Source of the DNA: Saccoglossus kowalevskii
Lineage: Eukaryota; Hemichordata; Enteropneusta; Harrimaniidae
NCBI RefSeq assembly: GCF_000003605.2
Contig: NW_003156236.1
Location: forward strand, 211,899-253,084
DNA length: 41,186 nucleotides
Direction of reading: 5' to 3'
The position numbers and the translations under genes were made by a program. Below are positions 22,530-33,803 of the stretch, one piece after another. The notes beneath the pieces are model-generated. The model worked only from the letters and a program-made list of their open reading frames with translations. It did not search any database and was not told where the DNA came from. How positions within the stretch are numbered: position 1 is the stretch's first letter; every line of letters begins with the position of its first letter.

Positions 22530-24607
22530 GACAATATACGCGATTAATAGAGTGTTGAACAATATCATAGGGACAAGAACAAGACGCTCCAAACGAACTC
22601 ATGGCCGCCATTTTCATTTAAACTCTATTTCGTTTGTGTCTAGTACTTACATGGCTACTATATGCAAATTGAACACTGAATATTAATGAGTATCAATCTC
22701 TTTATATATAGCTATGAATATATGTATAAGCCGAACGACTGTAACGTGGCAACCCCGCATATATACCTGAATATTGGCTGAATATTCGCTGCACTTATTT
22801 GACTGGTATAAGGTAATGTGGATGTTAATTTTAATTACATATTCAATGTATCAAAAACAGCTGTATGTGAATATTTAAGTGACTATCGTTTCCTCACAAT
22901 CTTCTAATTTCTCACACACGGTCAATTAACGAATACTGAATACTGTAAACCACTATTGGGTCAATCTCCATTGCTGAAAACGACGAAATATATAAAAAAA
23001 ATGTTATAAAACAAATTTCATTTGTTTACATTCTGTACTGTCCAAGAAACGTATGTAAACGACCTAATAATATAAGTGTCGATTTTAACATATACCATGT
23101 TTGCGATTTTAATATACTAATATTGACGTATTTTCTGGTGAAATTTTCTTCGAACCAACTGCCGATGCAAACGGAGCCGATAGTACGCACATTTGGTTCA
23201 CACGCCGTTACAGTTTTGTTTAAAATTAACAACTCGCATGCTTAGGTTATTAACATTATAACTATGAATTACATGAATTTAATAAATATATTGTTTACTA
23301 ATCGTATTCAGTGGTAGCGTCTTTGCAATGCTTTAACCGTTAGACCCTGGTATTGACATGTTCGTGCCGACGACTGTAGCGATTGACTGATCGCATGTTT
23401 ACGCTGCCACGCTATAGTGATTTATTTGTAGGACTTTGTAAGGATGAGTGGAGAGAAGTGGACAGCGAGGAGTTACTTCAGCTGACCGTATGTGTGAATA
23501 AATCTGGACTATAATGAACTAATGTGTATTCTTTTGGGTCGTTTCTGGTATCTCAACGTATTTGTGTTATCACCCAAGAAAGACGTCAGTTCGACGAACA
23601 CGAAGCTAGTACCACACATATTATACAATTACTATAAATAGCAATTATAGTTTTCATCCATGTTAAACAGCCCTTACAAAAATAAATATAACAAGTGAAC
23701 CGAGTAAAACATTTTACTGCCTACATTTTTGAATTTGCATTCTCGTGCACCGAAAATATAATTTTGCTGACAATAATCGTTAAAATACGTATCAAGTGTA
23801 ACGCTAGGATATATGACACATAGACAAAGGTATAGAGTTATTTCCTAATTCTAAAACCTGCATATAGCAAACACTGTTAAAAATAAATAATATCAGTTGG
23901 CCCTAAAATGATGATATGGGATACAAAATACATTTTTATGAATAACTGAATACACTCAAGCAACCCAAACTGCACATAATTATTGTCAAAATATACAAAA
24001 TCAATACAATGTCATATCAGATAGATAGATTTCTAGCCTCAAAATAGTAATAAAACAGTAGTGTAAGAATCTCAGTGAATTGCAAACTTAAGTGCAGATA
24101 AGTATAACTTTTAAACGTAAACGATGCATAAAATGAAATAAGTAAAATACCACTTAACAATTTGCAAAATGTCACGAAAATATCACACACAGAATCACTA
24201 TGACAGGTTGTCACTTCATGAGCAATCGACTCAATTTTTCGTAAGCAATAAAGCATAAGATCATAAATTCAGTCCGCTGCTCAATACGCGAAATACAAAA
24301 ATGTGTAACTTCAGATAAACTACATGACTGAGCACTCGTATTACCATCCATTACACACGTTTTAAATTCTTGAACGCGGTTACATAGAACAAACATCTCT
24401 TATATCATCAGTTGATATAATTTGCAGATCTGACATTTCAATGTTATGAAAATTATGTGAATTTGGTCCCTCATAATTTACCGTTACGTCATCGACATAT
24501 TTGCCAATGTGACACAAACACAAAGTAACACATTTTGCTGGTGTTGAAAAATGTAAAACATTTTAAGATATTTTACAGATGTTGCACTACGACGATGTTT
24601 TGCGAAA
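22530..24607. repeat. Segmental duplication, copy C (5' flank and start of the SLC22 gene)
   Basis: Older, diverged copy: TATACGCGATTAATAGAG and the CGCTCCAAACGAACTCATGG block pair with 15550-15630; AAACGACCTAATAATATA with about 16380; TTGCATTCTCGTGCACC with about 16810; ATGACTGAGCACTCGTATTA with about 16870. It runs through TATTTTACAGATGTTGCAC into the real coding sequence at 24579. It carries about 520 bp (roughly 23785-24312) that A and B lack. It is therefore both a repeat copy and the presumed promoter region of the transporter. Confidence 0.75.
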
Positions 24608-27600
24608 TATACTGGGAGAGTTCGGCACTTACCAGAAGGCGTGTTTCATTCTTGTTGGTATAGCAGCGCCCTTGCCGTTAGCGCTTGTGACATTATCGCC
24701 AGTATTTCTATTTGCAACCACCGACTCATTGTGCAAAGTACCAGAAGCTTCTGAAATCAGTAAACAGATTTGTTTTAACAACACTATCGGTAACTGTGAC
24801 CTACTGGTGAAGAATCTCACCATTCCAAGAATCAATAAAGATATTGGATGCGGTTCGGTATCGGTATTTGATCAATGTCGTCGATATAACATATCTTATG
24901 ATGACATTGCTGCCTACCCTGAAACAAATATCGAAAGTTTTATTAACAACAATGAAACAATAAAATGTGATCATGGATGGGAGTATGACAGATCACAATA
25001 TAAATTAACAGTGTCGCATCAGGTGGGTACAGTTTTACTTCATTATGTCAAATATGCATTTCCATACAGTAGCCCTAATTGGAACTCATTGAATATGTCT
25101 TTAAGACTCCTTCATGTAAACTATTCACAATGATTGTTGTGTTTTTAATATTAAAGATGCATATTTTAGTCGTTTTTTTACTATGATTGCAGAATTAACC
25201 TACTTGAACTACACAGTGACTGGAACTTTACTAATATACCATTGTCTTTCCTTCCAAGTTTGACTTGGTTTGTGACAGGTTCTATATGAATGCTCTGCCA
25301 ACGTCTGTTTATATGTTTGGGATGCTCGCCGGCTCCATTATTTGGGGATATGTTCTTGACATGTGAGTTATAAAATGTAATCTTGAATGAGAATCGCGAT
25401 ATCATTTCAATCATTACGTTTGTTTTATTGCTACGGTGGAAGAGGAATGTTGCTGACTAGATAAACGTGGACTATACAGGTCATATTGCATATTTAAATA
25501 TCTACGTTCGTGTATTAATATATGTATTGCTGTATTTAGCATTACATATTTGCATACATTGTGTTTATGTAGATGTATGTGAAAATCAGTCTCTACAAAT
25601 ATCCAATAATATGAGGTTATTACGAGAATACCTCAAAGTATGCACGAAGACAGTACAGATGGAGCATGCGCGGCGTACTGGCTCAGTGCATACTTTGAGG
25701 AATTCTCGTAATAACCTTATTATTATACATCTTTTCCTTCCAAGCATACATCATGGGAATGCCGAAATCCAAAAAGTTTACAACAGAATCAGCGAATAAT
25801 AAAGTTATTACGAGAATACCTCAAAGTATGCACGAAGACAGTACAGATGGAGCATGCGCGGCGTACTGTCTGAGGAATTCTCGTAATAACCTTATTATTA
25901 TACATCTTTTCCTTCCAAGGATACATCATGGGAATGCCGAAATCTAAAAAGTTTACAACAGAATCAGCGAACTTCTTTGTGTGGAGTCCGGTCAAACACC
26001 GATGGCAGCCATGTTTGTTTTTATTATTAGAGGACGCTTACGCGCGTAGTCATTCCATATTTGGTATGCGCTTTTCCTTATATGGTAAAATACCCCGTAA
26101 AATACCGCAAAATTACGGCACGCTGTAACTTATGGCGTTACGGTGACAGATGTATAATAATAATACATATTATTATTCATTTTTTTTATAGGTTTGGTAG
26201 AATGACTGGTTTCATGGTTGGAAATGTCCTATTAATAATCACTGGTATCATTGGAGCATTCCCTTTTAATTACGTGATGTTCGTTGTGATGAGATTTTTT
26301 ATCCCTGTATCTCAATACGGTGTATACCTTGCTGGTTTTGTTTTAGGTGACGTTGATGTATTTTATTATTCTCCGTATAATTGTCTGGTCGCATTATGTT
26401 CACATTGACATGTCATGTTCGACATGTCTTTATTTTATAGATTATTTCTATTTGTCTTCACAGTTTGCGAGTATGTTGGACCAACAAAGCGTACATTTAC
26501 TGGAATGATGTATTCTTCATTTTTTAGTGCCGGTTACATGGTTTTAGCAGTCTATGCCTATTTTATACGAGAATGGTGGATTTTACAATTGGTGACAATT
26601 GTTCCAAATGTGATATTTTTGATTTACTATTGGTAAATTGCTTTCTAACTCCATCTCCATATTGTAGTTTATTGTATTGATACTCGCGTGTATAGTTGAA
26701 AACCAGGACCAAAATACAGTGACCGCACAAATTTTACAGTTACACTCTTAACAGCTAAAATATGATCTCAATTGCAACACCGTGCGTGAAATAAATTGTC
26801 CGATTCATTACTATTTATCAATTTACTAATATGTGATCAACTTAGTAACTATGTCAAAATCACACTCAAATCCAAATGTCCAAGACATTAAAAATAACAA
26901 TATTTTAATTTTCATCATAAATGTAGGGTTGTTCCCGAATCGCCAAGATGGTTAATATCAGTCGGGAGAACCAAGGAAGCTGAGAATATTATCTCTCGCT
27001 GTGCAAGAATTAACAAAGTCGATATTCCTAAAGATCTCTTCAAGCAGGAATGGCAAAACGAAACAAAACGTGTAAGTGGAAAATTCGATCATAGCAATAC
27101 AGTAGTATCACCAATCTTTGGATGATATTTATAGACCCATTATTTGTAAAACGATATTTATCCCAAGCAATCTGTTTATCATTCCATTTTATCGAAATGT
27201 TTAAGTTTGTTGTTATTTTTGAAACATGGTTAAATGATATTTTCTCTTTCTGTCTAACTTTAGGACAATACAGGTGACTTAAACCAGACGAAGTATGGTT
27301 GCATTACTCTAATAAGATACCCAAACTTGAGAAAGAAAACCATTATCCTATGTTACACTTGGTGAGGTTTTTTGTATTATATTACGGCAACAATTATTGT
27401 AGAATTGTTTGTTTGTTTGTTTGCGCATGTAAGGTAAAAACAAACACTATACCAAAATGTTATAAAGATTCAATGGGTTGCATAACTTGTTTTATTTATT
27501 CTTTTCATGATATACTATATAAGGAAATACTCCTATTTCTGTATTAATGTTTTAATAGGATCACTATTACTCTTATATATTATGGGATATCATTCGACAC

Positions 27601-30600
27601 GTCAAATCTGGGTGGAAATGTTTACCTTAACATGTTCATATCTGGAGTTGTAGAAATTGCTGCCTACATATTTGGTATCATCCTGATGGAAAATTCTAGA
27701 ATAGGACGTCGCTGGGCACATTGTTCAACATTGGTGTTTGCTGGTATTGCATGCATTGCCTTAGCATTCGTTCCTCCTTGTAAGTATATATAAATATATT
27801 GGCTTATTTATTTGTTTAAATATCCTCTAAACGGAGATATGATATTCACAACTGCATACAACATACTCGCATCTTAGATTCGACAATTTCTCGACAACCT
27901 TAAAACATGGAATGCCAATTGCTTGTATATGTTCCCCGACGTGAACGTGTTACTTAGTTCTAGCTTGCTTATTGCGAGCTAATGTTATCTATATTGTATT
28001 TGGGAGTCGTAATCACGAATTGTTAGAATTAATGTTAGAAATGTACGTTTTTACTTTATAGGCGGTGGTTACGTTTGGTTAGGAATAACATTGGCGATGT
28101 TGGGCAAATTTGGCATCACGTCTGCTTTTGGAATGATATACGTCTATTCTGCTGAATTATTCCCTACTCCTTTGAGGTAAGGCACTGCTTTTGATGCACT
28201 TCGTAACAATAATTTGGTTTTGTATCTTTGTTAAAATTACAGCTGTGACCGGAATTATGGCAAATAAATTTGAGATAAGCGACAAATTAAAACATTAACT
28301 TCAATGTGACCCCCCTCTTACCAATGTTATTTGTTTTAATTTTAGAAATGATATTAATAGCAATTATGACATACACACATATTTCGAAGTGACTGCATTT
28401 GCAGATGATATGACAGTCATTTAATCAACAAGGTTATCTTCTTTATTCGGCAAAGTACAAATAATAAAGACGTTTGAAATGTCTCAATTTACATATATTC
28501 ACAATTCGGTTATGATTATAAAGCAGACAATTCAAGAAGTGTATAAAATAATATACAAGTTTGAATGAGATGAGATACACAAATTGCGGGAAATTTAATT
28601 AGCAAGGGGACAGGTGAGTCAGAGTTATCTAAACTTGTATATCATGAAAAAGATAAATAGGATTAAATGGATGAAAAGCTATTCAAACCCAGATATTGAA
28701 CTTTCGTAAACAGTGTTTCTTAATAAACAACTCACACCTGTTCATAATCTCCTCTTCAACTGTAATTACAAAACAAGTATGTTTCAGGTGGGGTTGAGTG
28801 ACTTTGTCAATTAATGTTTACTATAATAGATATTTGGGAAAGAAAACAAAATCTCACGAGAGAATAGAATTGAACTTAAATTACATGCAGGGTCCATAGC
28901 GTTGGGAAAATCCTTTGAAAGTCTTTGGATTTTTTGAGGTCTGGAATGTCTTTGAGTTGTCTTTAAATTACAGGAAAAATAAAAAAATCTTCGAAAAGTC
29001 TTTAAATTTCTTCATAGTTATTAATTCATTTTAGAAAGGCCCGTTTTCTCTAGGGAACTACCATATCCTCAGAACGTTGATGAGCTTTGGTGATGATGTT
29101 GGCCTGAATTAAGGGTCAAAACGTCTTGGAAAATGCAAGAAAGTTTGGACAAAGGTCTGGAAAAGTCTTGGAAATCATTTGGCTCTTGGTGCTATGAACC
29201 CTGGCATGTATTGGAAACAACTGTACACCAACAAAAAACTACATAAAAGTGAACTAGACAGCTATGAGCATCCTAATCTTTCGTTAGTGTTGGTATACGG
29301 TAATTATGCAGAGAAGTGTTCTTTTCTTGGGGCTAATCCTTAACGTTAAAATTGGGATTACACTTTAAAAAATTGGCTCTTATAACTCCTATCTCATATG
29401 TCAATTAAATCTAACATGATAACTACAGAATTATACTTGGTTTTGTAAGATTTTTATACTTGAACTAAACAGAACTTGTAATCTCTCATAAAATTTACAA
29501 TGTACTTATCAAGAACTATGGGAATGAACAGAATAAAAATTCTTTAAAAACCTAAAAATCTTCTCCAACAGGAAACTGAGAGGGCTCAATTAACTGTTCG
29601 GACAACTCAAAATAACCTATGGAAATAAAAAGATGATATTCCAAATATATGAATTAATTTCTGAAGAAAAAAATATATGCATTCTAGAACACAAAACAGA
29701 GAATCACAATATTCAATTTGAAAGAAAGCAACATAAGTGATCTTTTCGTCGTAAAGTTTGATATATTCGAAAATAATGTTAACAAATAAAAAAAAATACC
29801 AAGACACATTCATAACTAGTACCATACAGTCTTTGAGACAACCAATGATTTGCATAGTTTTAAAAGACTCATTATTCCTCGTATCTCGTGTGTATGTCAA
29901 ATATTCATATTTTTTCCAGAGTTGGATTCGGCACTTTTGGAATTAGGGCAAACTAGATGTACACTTGCAATTATTTGAAACTAAATACAAGCCAACACTT
30001 TGTGATTTTCGTATTTCAGCGTCACACTTTTTATGTTGACAAGTCTCAAGTTGTGTATCTGCAGATGACAATTGATTGTAATAATAGCAATATAAAAACA
30101 ATTGATATTTATAATAACGTGTCTCATATTGACGTTCCCAGATCAGTCGGCGTAGGAACGTGTTCCATGTGCGCACGTATTGGTGGTATTTTGGCACCTC
30201 AATTGCTTTTAATGGGTGAAGTGTGGAAACAACTTCCTCCCTTGGTATTCGGCATCACCTCAATTGTAGCAGGTATATTAATTGTATTCTTACCAGAAAC
30301 ACGGGGAGTAGAATTACCGGAAAGTATAGAAGAAGCCGAACAGTTTGGAAAGTAAGTACATATTTGTTTAAAACTTCTTTTCCTCCCACTATCATTTCCG
30401 CTCTTTATAACACCTACCTTTTATTCGTTTTCAATTACATAATTTTGATCTTATGCATGTATGGGCCTTTGTGCACAATAAAGAAATATATTATGGCAAA
30501 TAATCTGCTGCGATGACGTCATACTTATGGCGTTATGGTGACAGATGTATAATACTACCGGATAATGCTGTATATTATTAATATTAATATATTATTCTCA

Positions 30601-31793
30601 CACCAACACTAACAGAATTTACCATATCGGTATTTTATGTATAACCTTTTATTACTGACTAGTCAATAGTGAAAATCCAGTGACCTGTGCACGAGTAGTT
30701 ATTTATAAAACATGTCGTCTGCAAGAGACTCCAACATTCGATTCATGTTTTGTATATTTACTCTGATTTACTCAATATAATAATTGTATCCTCGGGGGCG
30801 GAGCTACGTCACAGACGTTCTACGTTGCTAAGACGCGCGCCACTGTACCACGTATTTCTATGGGCTTTGTGCGCGCTGCTGTGGAACGCCGGTGGAGCCG
30901 GTGAAAACTCGAGAAAACAACACAAACTCAACTTTGAAGTAATCCTGAACAACCAAATTTATATATGTTACACACGTAGGACTAATCTTGTTACACTGTT
31001 CAGGGGAGTCTCAACAAACATCCCAAAGTACCGTTTTCTGCGAGTTTTTGGTCTTTGTTTTCACCGCGAGGGTTGCCAGGCGGTAGAAATTGCCCGGATG
31101 TCCGCCCCCGAGGATAGAGTTTTCTTAGTATTGATCAATATTGTAATGAAATTTATTCGGGGCTCCGCTACAAAAAGAACGTTACCCGGCCTAGTAATTT
31201 AGGAGCGATAAACGACAGCACTTTCTACTGTGTCACACGGTGATTTAGCAGACACACAGAACGACAGTTTTCTCAGGGGGATCCTATTACAGTCTCGGTT
31301 CAACCACTTCACGATGTTATCGAAATAAAACGATTCACACACGGATTTTGGATAAAAACAGAGTAGTTATATTCTCCATGAACCATCACATCAACGCCAT
31401 GCTTATCGAACAGAATTACAGAAAGTGTGCATGTCAATCACAAATAGTCATGTGATATTATATACTCAATATATAGGCTAAAGGTCTACCTAGGTTAACA
31501 AATATCCTAGTTCAATAATGCAATAAAGCACAGGTTTCCATTACAATATCTTGTTTTAATGATCCTCAGATGAAATGTATCGATGTAAAAATCATTGGAC
31601 AATGTGATAATGACAGTAACATGATAAGATACATCGGTTCTTGCACGAATAATATTGAAATGTCTGATTATATCTTATTTGATTTGATTACAGCAAGTAT
31701 GGAATTATTCAGAATAATGATCCACGCAAGCAAAATAAGGGGGTGAATATTGTTGCGAACGAGGACAATTCCGTGGAATTAAATGTTTTGTAA
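24579..31793 (+). CDS. SLC22-family organic ion transporter, ten exons
   Basis: Plasma-membrane transporter of the major facilitator superfamily, like organic cation/carnitine or anion transporters. Exons: 24579-25022, 25259-25362, 26192-26346, 26464-26632, 26927-27071, 27264-27361, 27559-27779, 28062-28176, 30142-30351, 31694-31793. All junctions are GT..AG; the total of 1761 nt encodes 586 aa. Visible: [21 protein letters not shown]-terminus typical of SLC22; TM1; a large Cys- and Asn-rich extracellular loop (about 45-140); WEYD...FDLVCDR before TM2; LDMFGRMTG (182-189) in place of the usual [26 protein letters not shown] (293-302); [16 protein letters not shown] (469-484); [12 protein letters not shown] (534-545); polar C-tail. 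Length is usual for the family. Substrate cannot be assigned. The first ATG is chosen because it begins the conserved N-terminus; a 5' UTR intron ending at the preceding TTTTACAG is possible. Confidence 0.92.
25610..25985. repeat. Tandem ~180-bp duplication with long hairpin, in SLC22 intron 2
   Basis: First unit (25614-25717): a 32-nt arm starting AGGTTATTACGAGAATACCT is followed about 40 nt later by its near-perfect inverted copy (one mismatch), with CAGTAC/GTACTG as inner stem. The second unit, 175-188 bp later, has the left arm intact, but about 14 nt of the right arm are lost. Each unit is followed by CTTTTCCTTCCAAG and an ATG-bearing stretch reading [15 protein letters not shown]. Probably a foldback or MITE-like element duplicated in place. 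Confidence 0.75.
26126..26165. repeat. Short dispersed repeat in SLC22 intron 2
   Basis: ACTTATGGCGTTACGGTGAC followed by AGATGTATAATA recurs at 30523-30553 with one difference near the centre. The AGATGTATAATAATAA part is also the inverted copy of TTATTATTATACATCT at about 25718-25735, so it may mark the far end of the element containing the hairpin. Confidence 0.5.
28888..29203. mobile_element. hAT-like MITE in SLC22 intron 8
   Basis: About 316 bp with ends CAGGGTCCATAGC and, inverted, CAGGGTTCATAGC; CAGGG ends are typical of non-autonomous hAT elements. The inside is made of GTCTTGGAAA/GTCTTTAAAT-type repeats. No clear 8-bp target duplication is visible. No ORF. Confidence 0.6.
30787..31116. 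mobile_element. GC-rich MITE-like element in SLC22 intron 9
   Basis: Ends TATCCTCGGGGGCGGA and its exact inverted copy TCCGCCCCCGAGGATA, giving a TA edge on both sides. It is clearly more GC- and CpG-rich than its surroundings. A 150-codon ORF spans it and runs past its right end; no domain recognised, so not called as a gene. Confidence 0.7.
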
Positions 31794-33132
31794 CACACCG
31801 TATTGCATCAACAATATTTAAATGAGTTTTTAATGAGCTGTTGATCGTATAACATTGCATATCACTATTATCGATTATTTTCTTAATTTAACTAGGGTAT
31901 ATTTTATAAGAATTTTGTTTTATCACAATAGTCTACAGAATGCTTCTGTGCCGATCGCTATTTTGGGTGATTTGGGTGTCTGGTGTTTTTTATCAACGCA
32001 GATGAATGATGATTTACATAGTAGATATGTTTAACGGGTAAATAAATTAGATGCATGCATTGTTTCAATACATAATTGCGGACATATACTGCTTTGGATA
32101 TTTTTACATATTACGTAATAAGCATTTGTTTAGAAATAACAATTGAGTTGCATCATGCATAATGTACAGCTACTTGAACAATTCGCAATTTTGGGGATAT
32201 ACAGAATTTGTAATTTGAAATTATATATAAGTAAATATCCAAAATTACATGTCACCTAGATTCGAACCAATGATCTTACGTACACAAGACTATTATGCTA
32301 ACCACCAACCAGTCGACTCGACCGGACTCGACAGCAGATAACTAGGGTTATGAATAAGGCTTCCGCAATTACCAAAGTGTGAAATCGTTCAGGTATTCGC
32401 GATTTCTCCCATGCTCGCCACCAACGACCAGCCAATATCAAGCGTGATTGCGACAACCACTGATTTGTATATTAGTCTAATGGAGGGGATTTACAGGACG
32501 TAGAATGCACTCGTAATTGGAAATTATATAGATATATAAATCTTAACATAAATCATGAAAATTACGCATTAAAGAACATTATCATCAAGCGTGTTTAATT
32601 AATGAAAATGGTTTAGTGTCTACAAATACTTAATTTTACTTACTTTTTTAAGAAGACTGGTGTTGAAGATGACTGGATTTATTCATTGACAATAGTTTAT
32701 TCCTTGTTACGTAAGGAGCAACATTTCCACATAAATTAGTTAAAACAAATGGTAGATATAGTGATTATATTCCAATGCTATATCCAGTTGAACTTGAGAT
32801 TAAGAAGACTACAGAATGTGCTTTTATTAATAATACTAAGATCTTTGTCTTGAACTTGGCTTCAACGGCCAGCCCAATCTGATTAAAATCTGATGTATTG
32901 CATGGCGTGGATTTGATTTTATATATTTTATTTTATTTTTATTATATATTTTTATTATTTTGTAATTGCTTTTATTATTATAACGTATTCTTATTTTGTA
33001 TTACTTTAACTATCGCCACATGCTTTCGCGATTACCAAAACTCTTAAAAAATGTCTAACAAATAAATAATAAATTAAGATAAAAGAAAATGTACAATACA
33101 AATAATTAAATCATATTTTAATACGATTGGCG
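31794..33132. other. Intergenic, with one SINE head
   Basis: 3' flank of the transporter; an AATAAA at about 32040 could serve as its polyadenylation signal. Apart from the tRNA-like segment at 32250-32316 and a dispersed block at 33010-33100, no feature is seen. Confidence 0.4.
32250..32316 (-). repeat. tRNA-derived SINE head
   Basis: On the minus strand GGTTGGTGGTTAGCATAATA resembles a pol III A box, and GGTTCGAATCTAGG about 30 nt on is a near-perfect B box; the end reads GGTGACA. A full tRNA cloverleaf is not convincing. Similar direct stretches (GTAATTTGAAATTATATATA at about 32210 and GTAATTGGAAATTATATAGA at about 32510) may be the target duplication of a roughly 300-bp SINE. Confidence 0.55.
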
Positions 33133-33803
33133 CTAACCTTTTACCATGCCATGCATAAGAAGAGATGATTTTAATTTTACTGCAGGTTTCAAACCGAAAT
33201 AATTTGATTGTGAATACATATTGCATGAGTGTCTCTTTTTTAAAACAGTATACATCACAAATTCTTGTGAATCGCTAAATCCATCTGTCATATCGTTGTC
33301 ATGGTACTTAATGATTGTTGGGACGTGACATTGAGATTTAATAGTGAAATCATAGTCAGCTCCAGGGTGGCTGATTAGTGATTTTCTTGTGAAGGATACC
33401 AACACGGGATTTACAGACGCGGGATTTACACACAAACGTTCTGCGCTGAAGAACCGGCGAGTCACATGTTAACCTATTTTTAGTTTCGCTATGCGAACCG
33501 GTTTGTGCCAGTGTCAGTGACCATAGAAGATAAATGACCTAATTTCTTTAAACATTGTTATCACGATTTGTGGGCGGTATTTTTTCCCTTAGGAGACCAC
33601 CTTCTATTTTCCTTATAGTGTACCTGCATGTTGTCCTGGTTGGTAGAGTGCAATGAAAATCGCCCAGTTTTAAACGCAGTCAGCTTCGAGTAATGCATCC
33701 CACGATCTTCTCCATAGTTACGCATACTCTCTGTCATCACTTTATTCAGTCCAGAGGTCAGACGCTGTCCGCGTAGGCTAAAATTTTCAACATAGTTCGT
33801 CAA
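33133..33803 (-). other. Two unrecognised minus-strand ORFs
   Basis: 33803 to 33561 (about 80 codons, open from a TTG; first ATG inside, at the MTESMRNYGEDRG part) and 33465 to 33133 (110 codons from ATG). Both have balanced amino-acid composition unlike the low-complexity ORFs nearby. They are separated by stops; no clear splice junction was found to join them. The second contains a short direct duplication (CGGGATTTACA repeated at about 33408-33430). No family recognised. They could be exons, a decayed retrogene, or chance. Confidence 0.25.

Noticed and set aside
25610-25900. CRISPR-like repeat array
   Set aside because: Only two units, with an internal inverted repeat and no spacers, in an animal intron; a duplicated foldback sequence instead.
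29758-30197. ORFs overlapping the upstream edge of transporter exon 9 on both strands
   Set aside because: The + strand frame is exon 9 extended into the intron; the minus-strand frames are shadows. The acceptor at 30141 and the phase define the exon.
30750-31202. 150-codon + strand ORF
   Set aside because: It spans the GC-rich inverted-repeat element and its flank inside a transporter intron; no recognised domain.
32250-32316. A functional tRNA gene
   Set aside because: A- and B-box-like motifs are present, but I could not form a convincing acceptor stem or anticodon arm; better explained as a SINE head.
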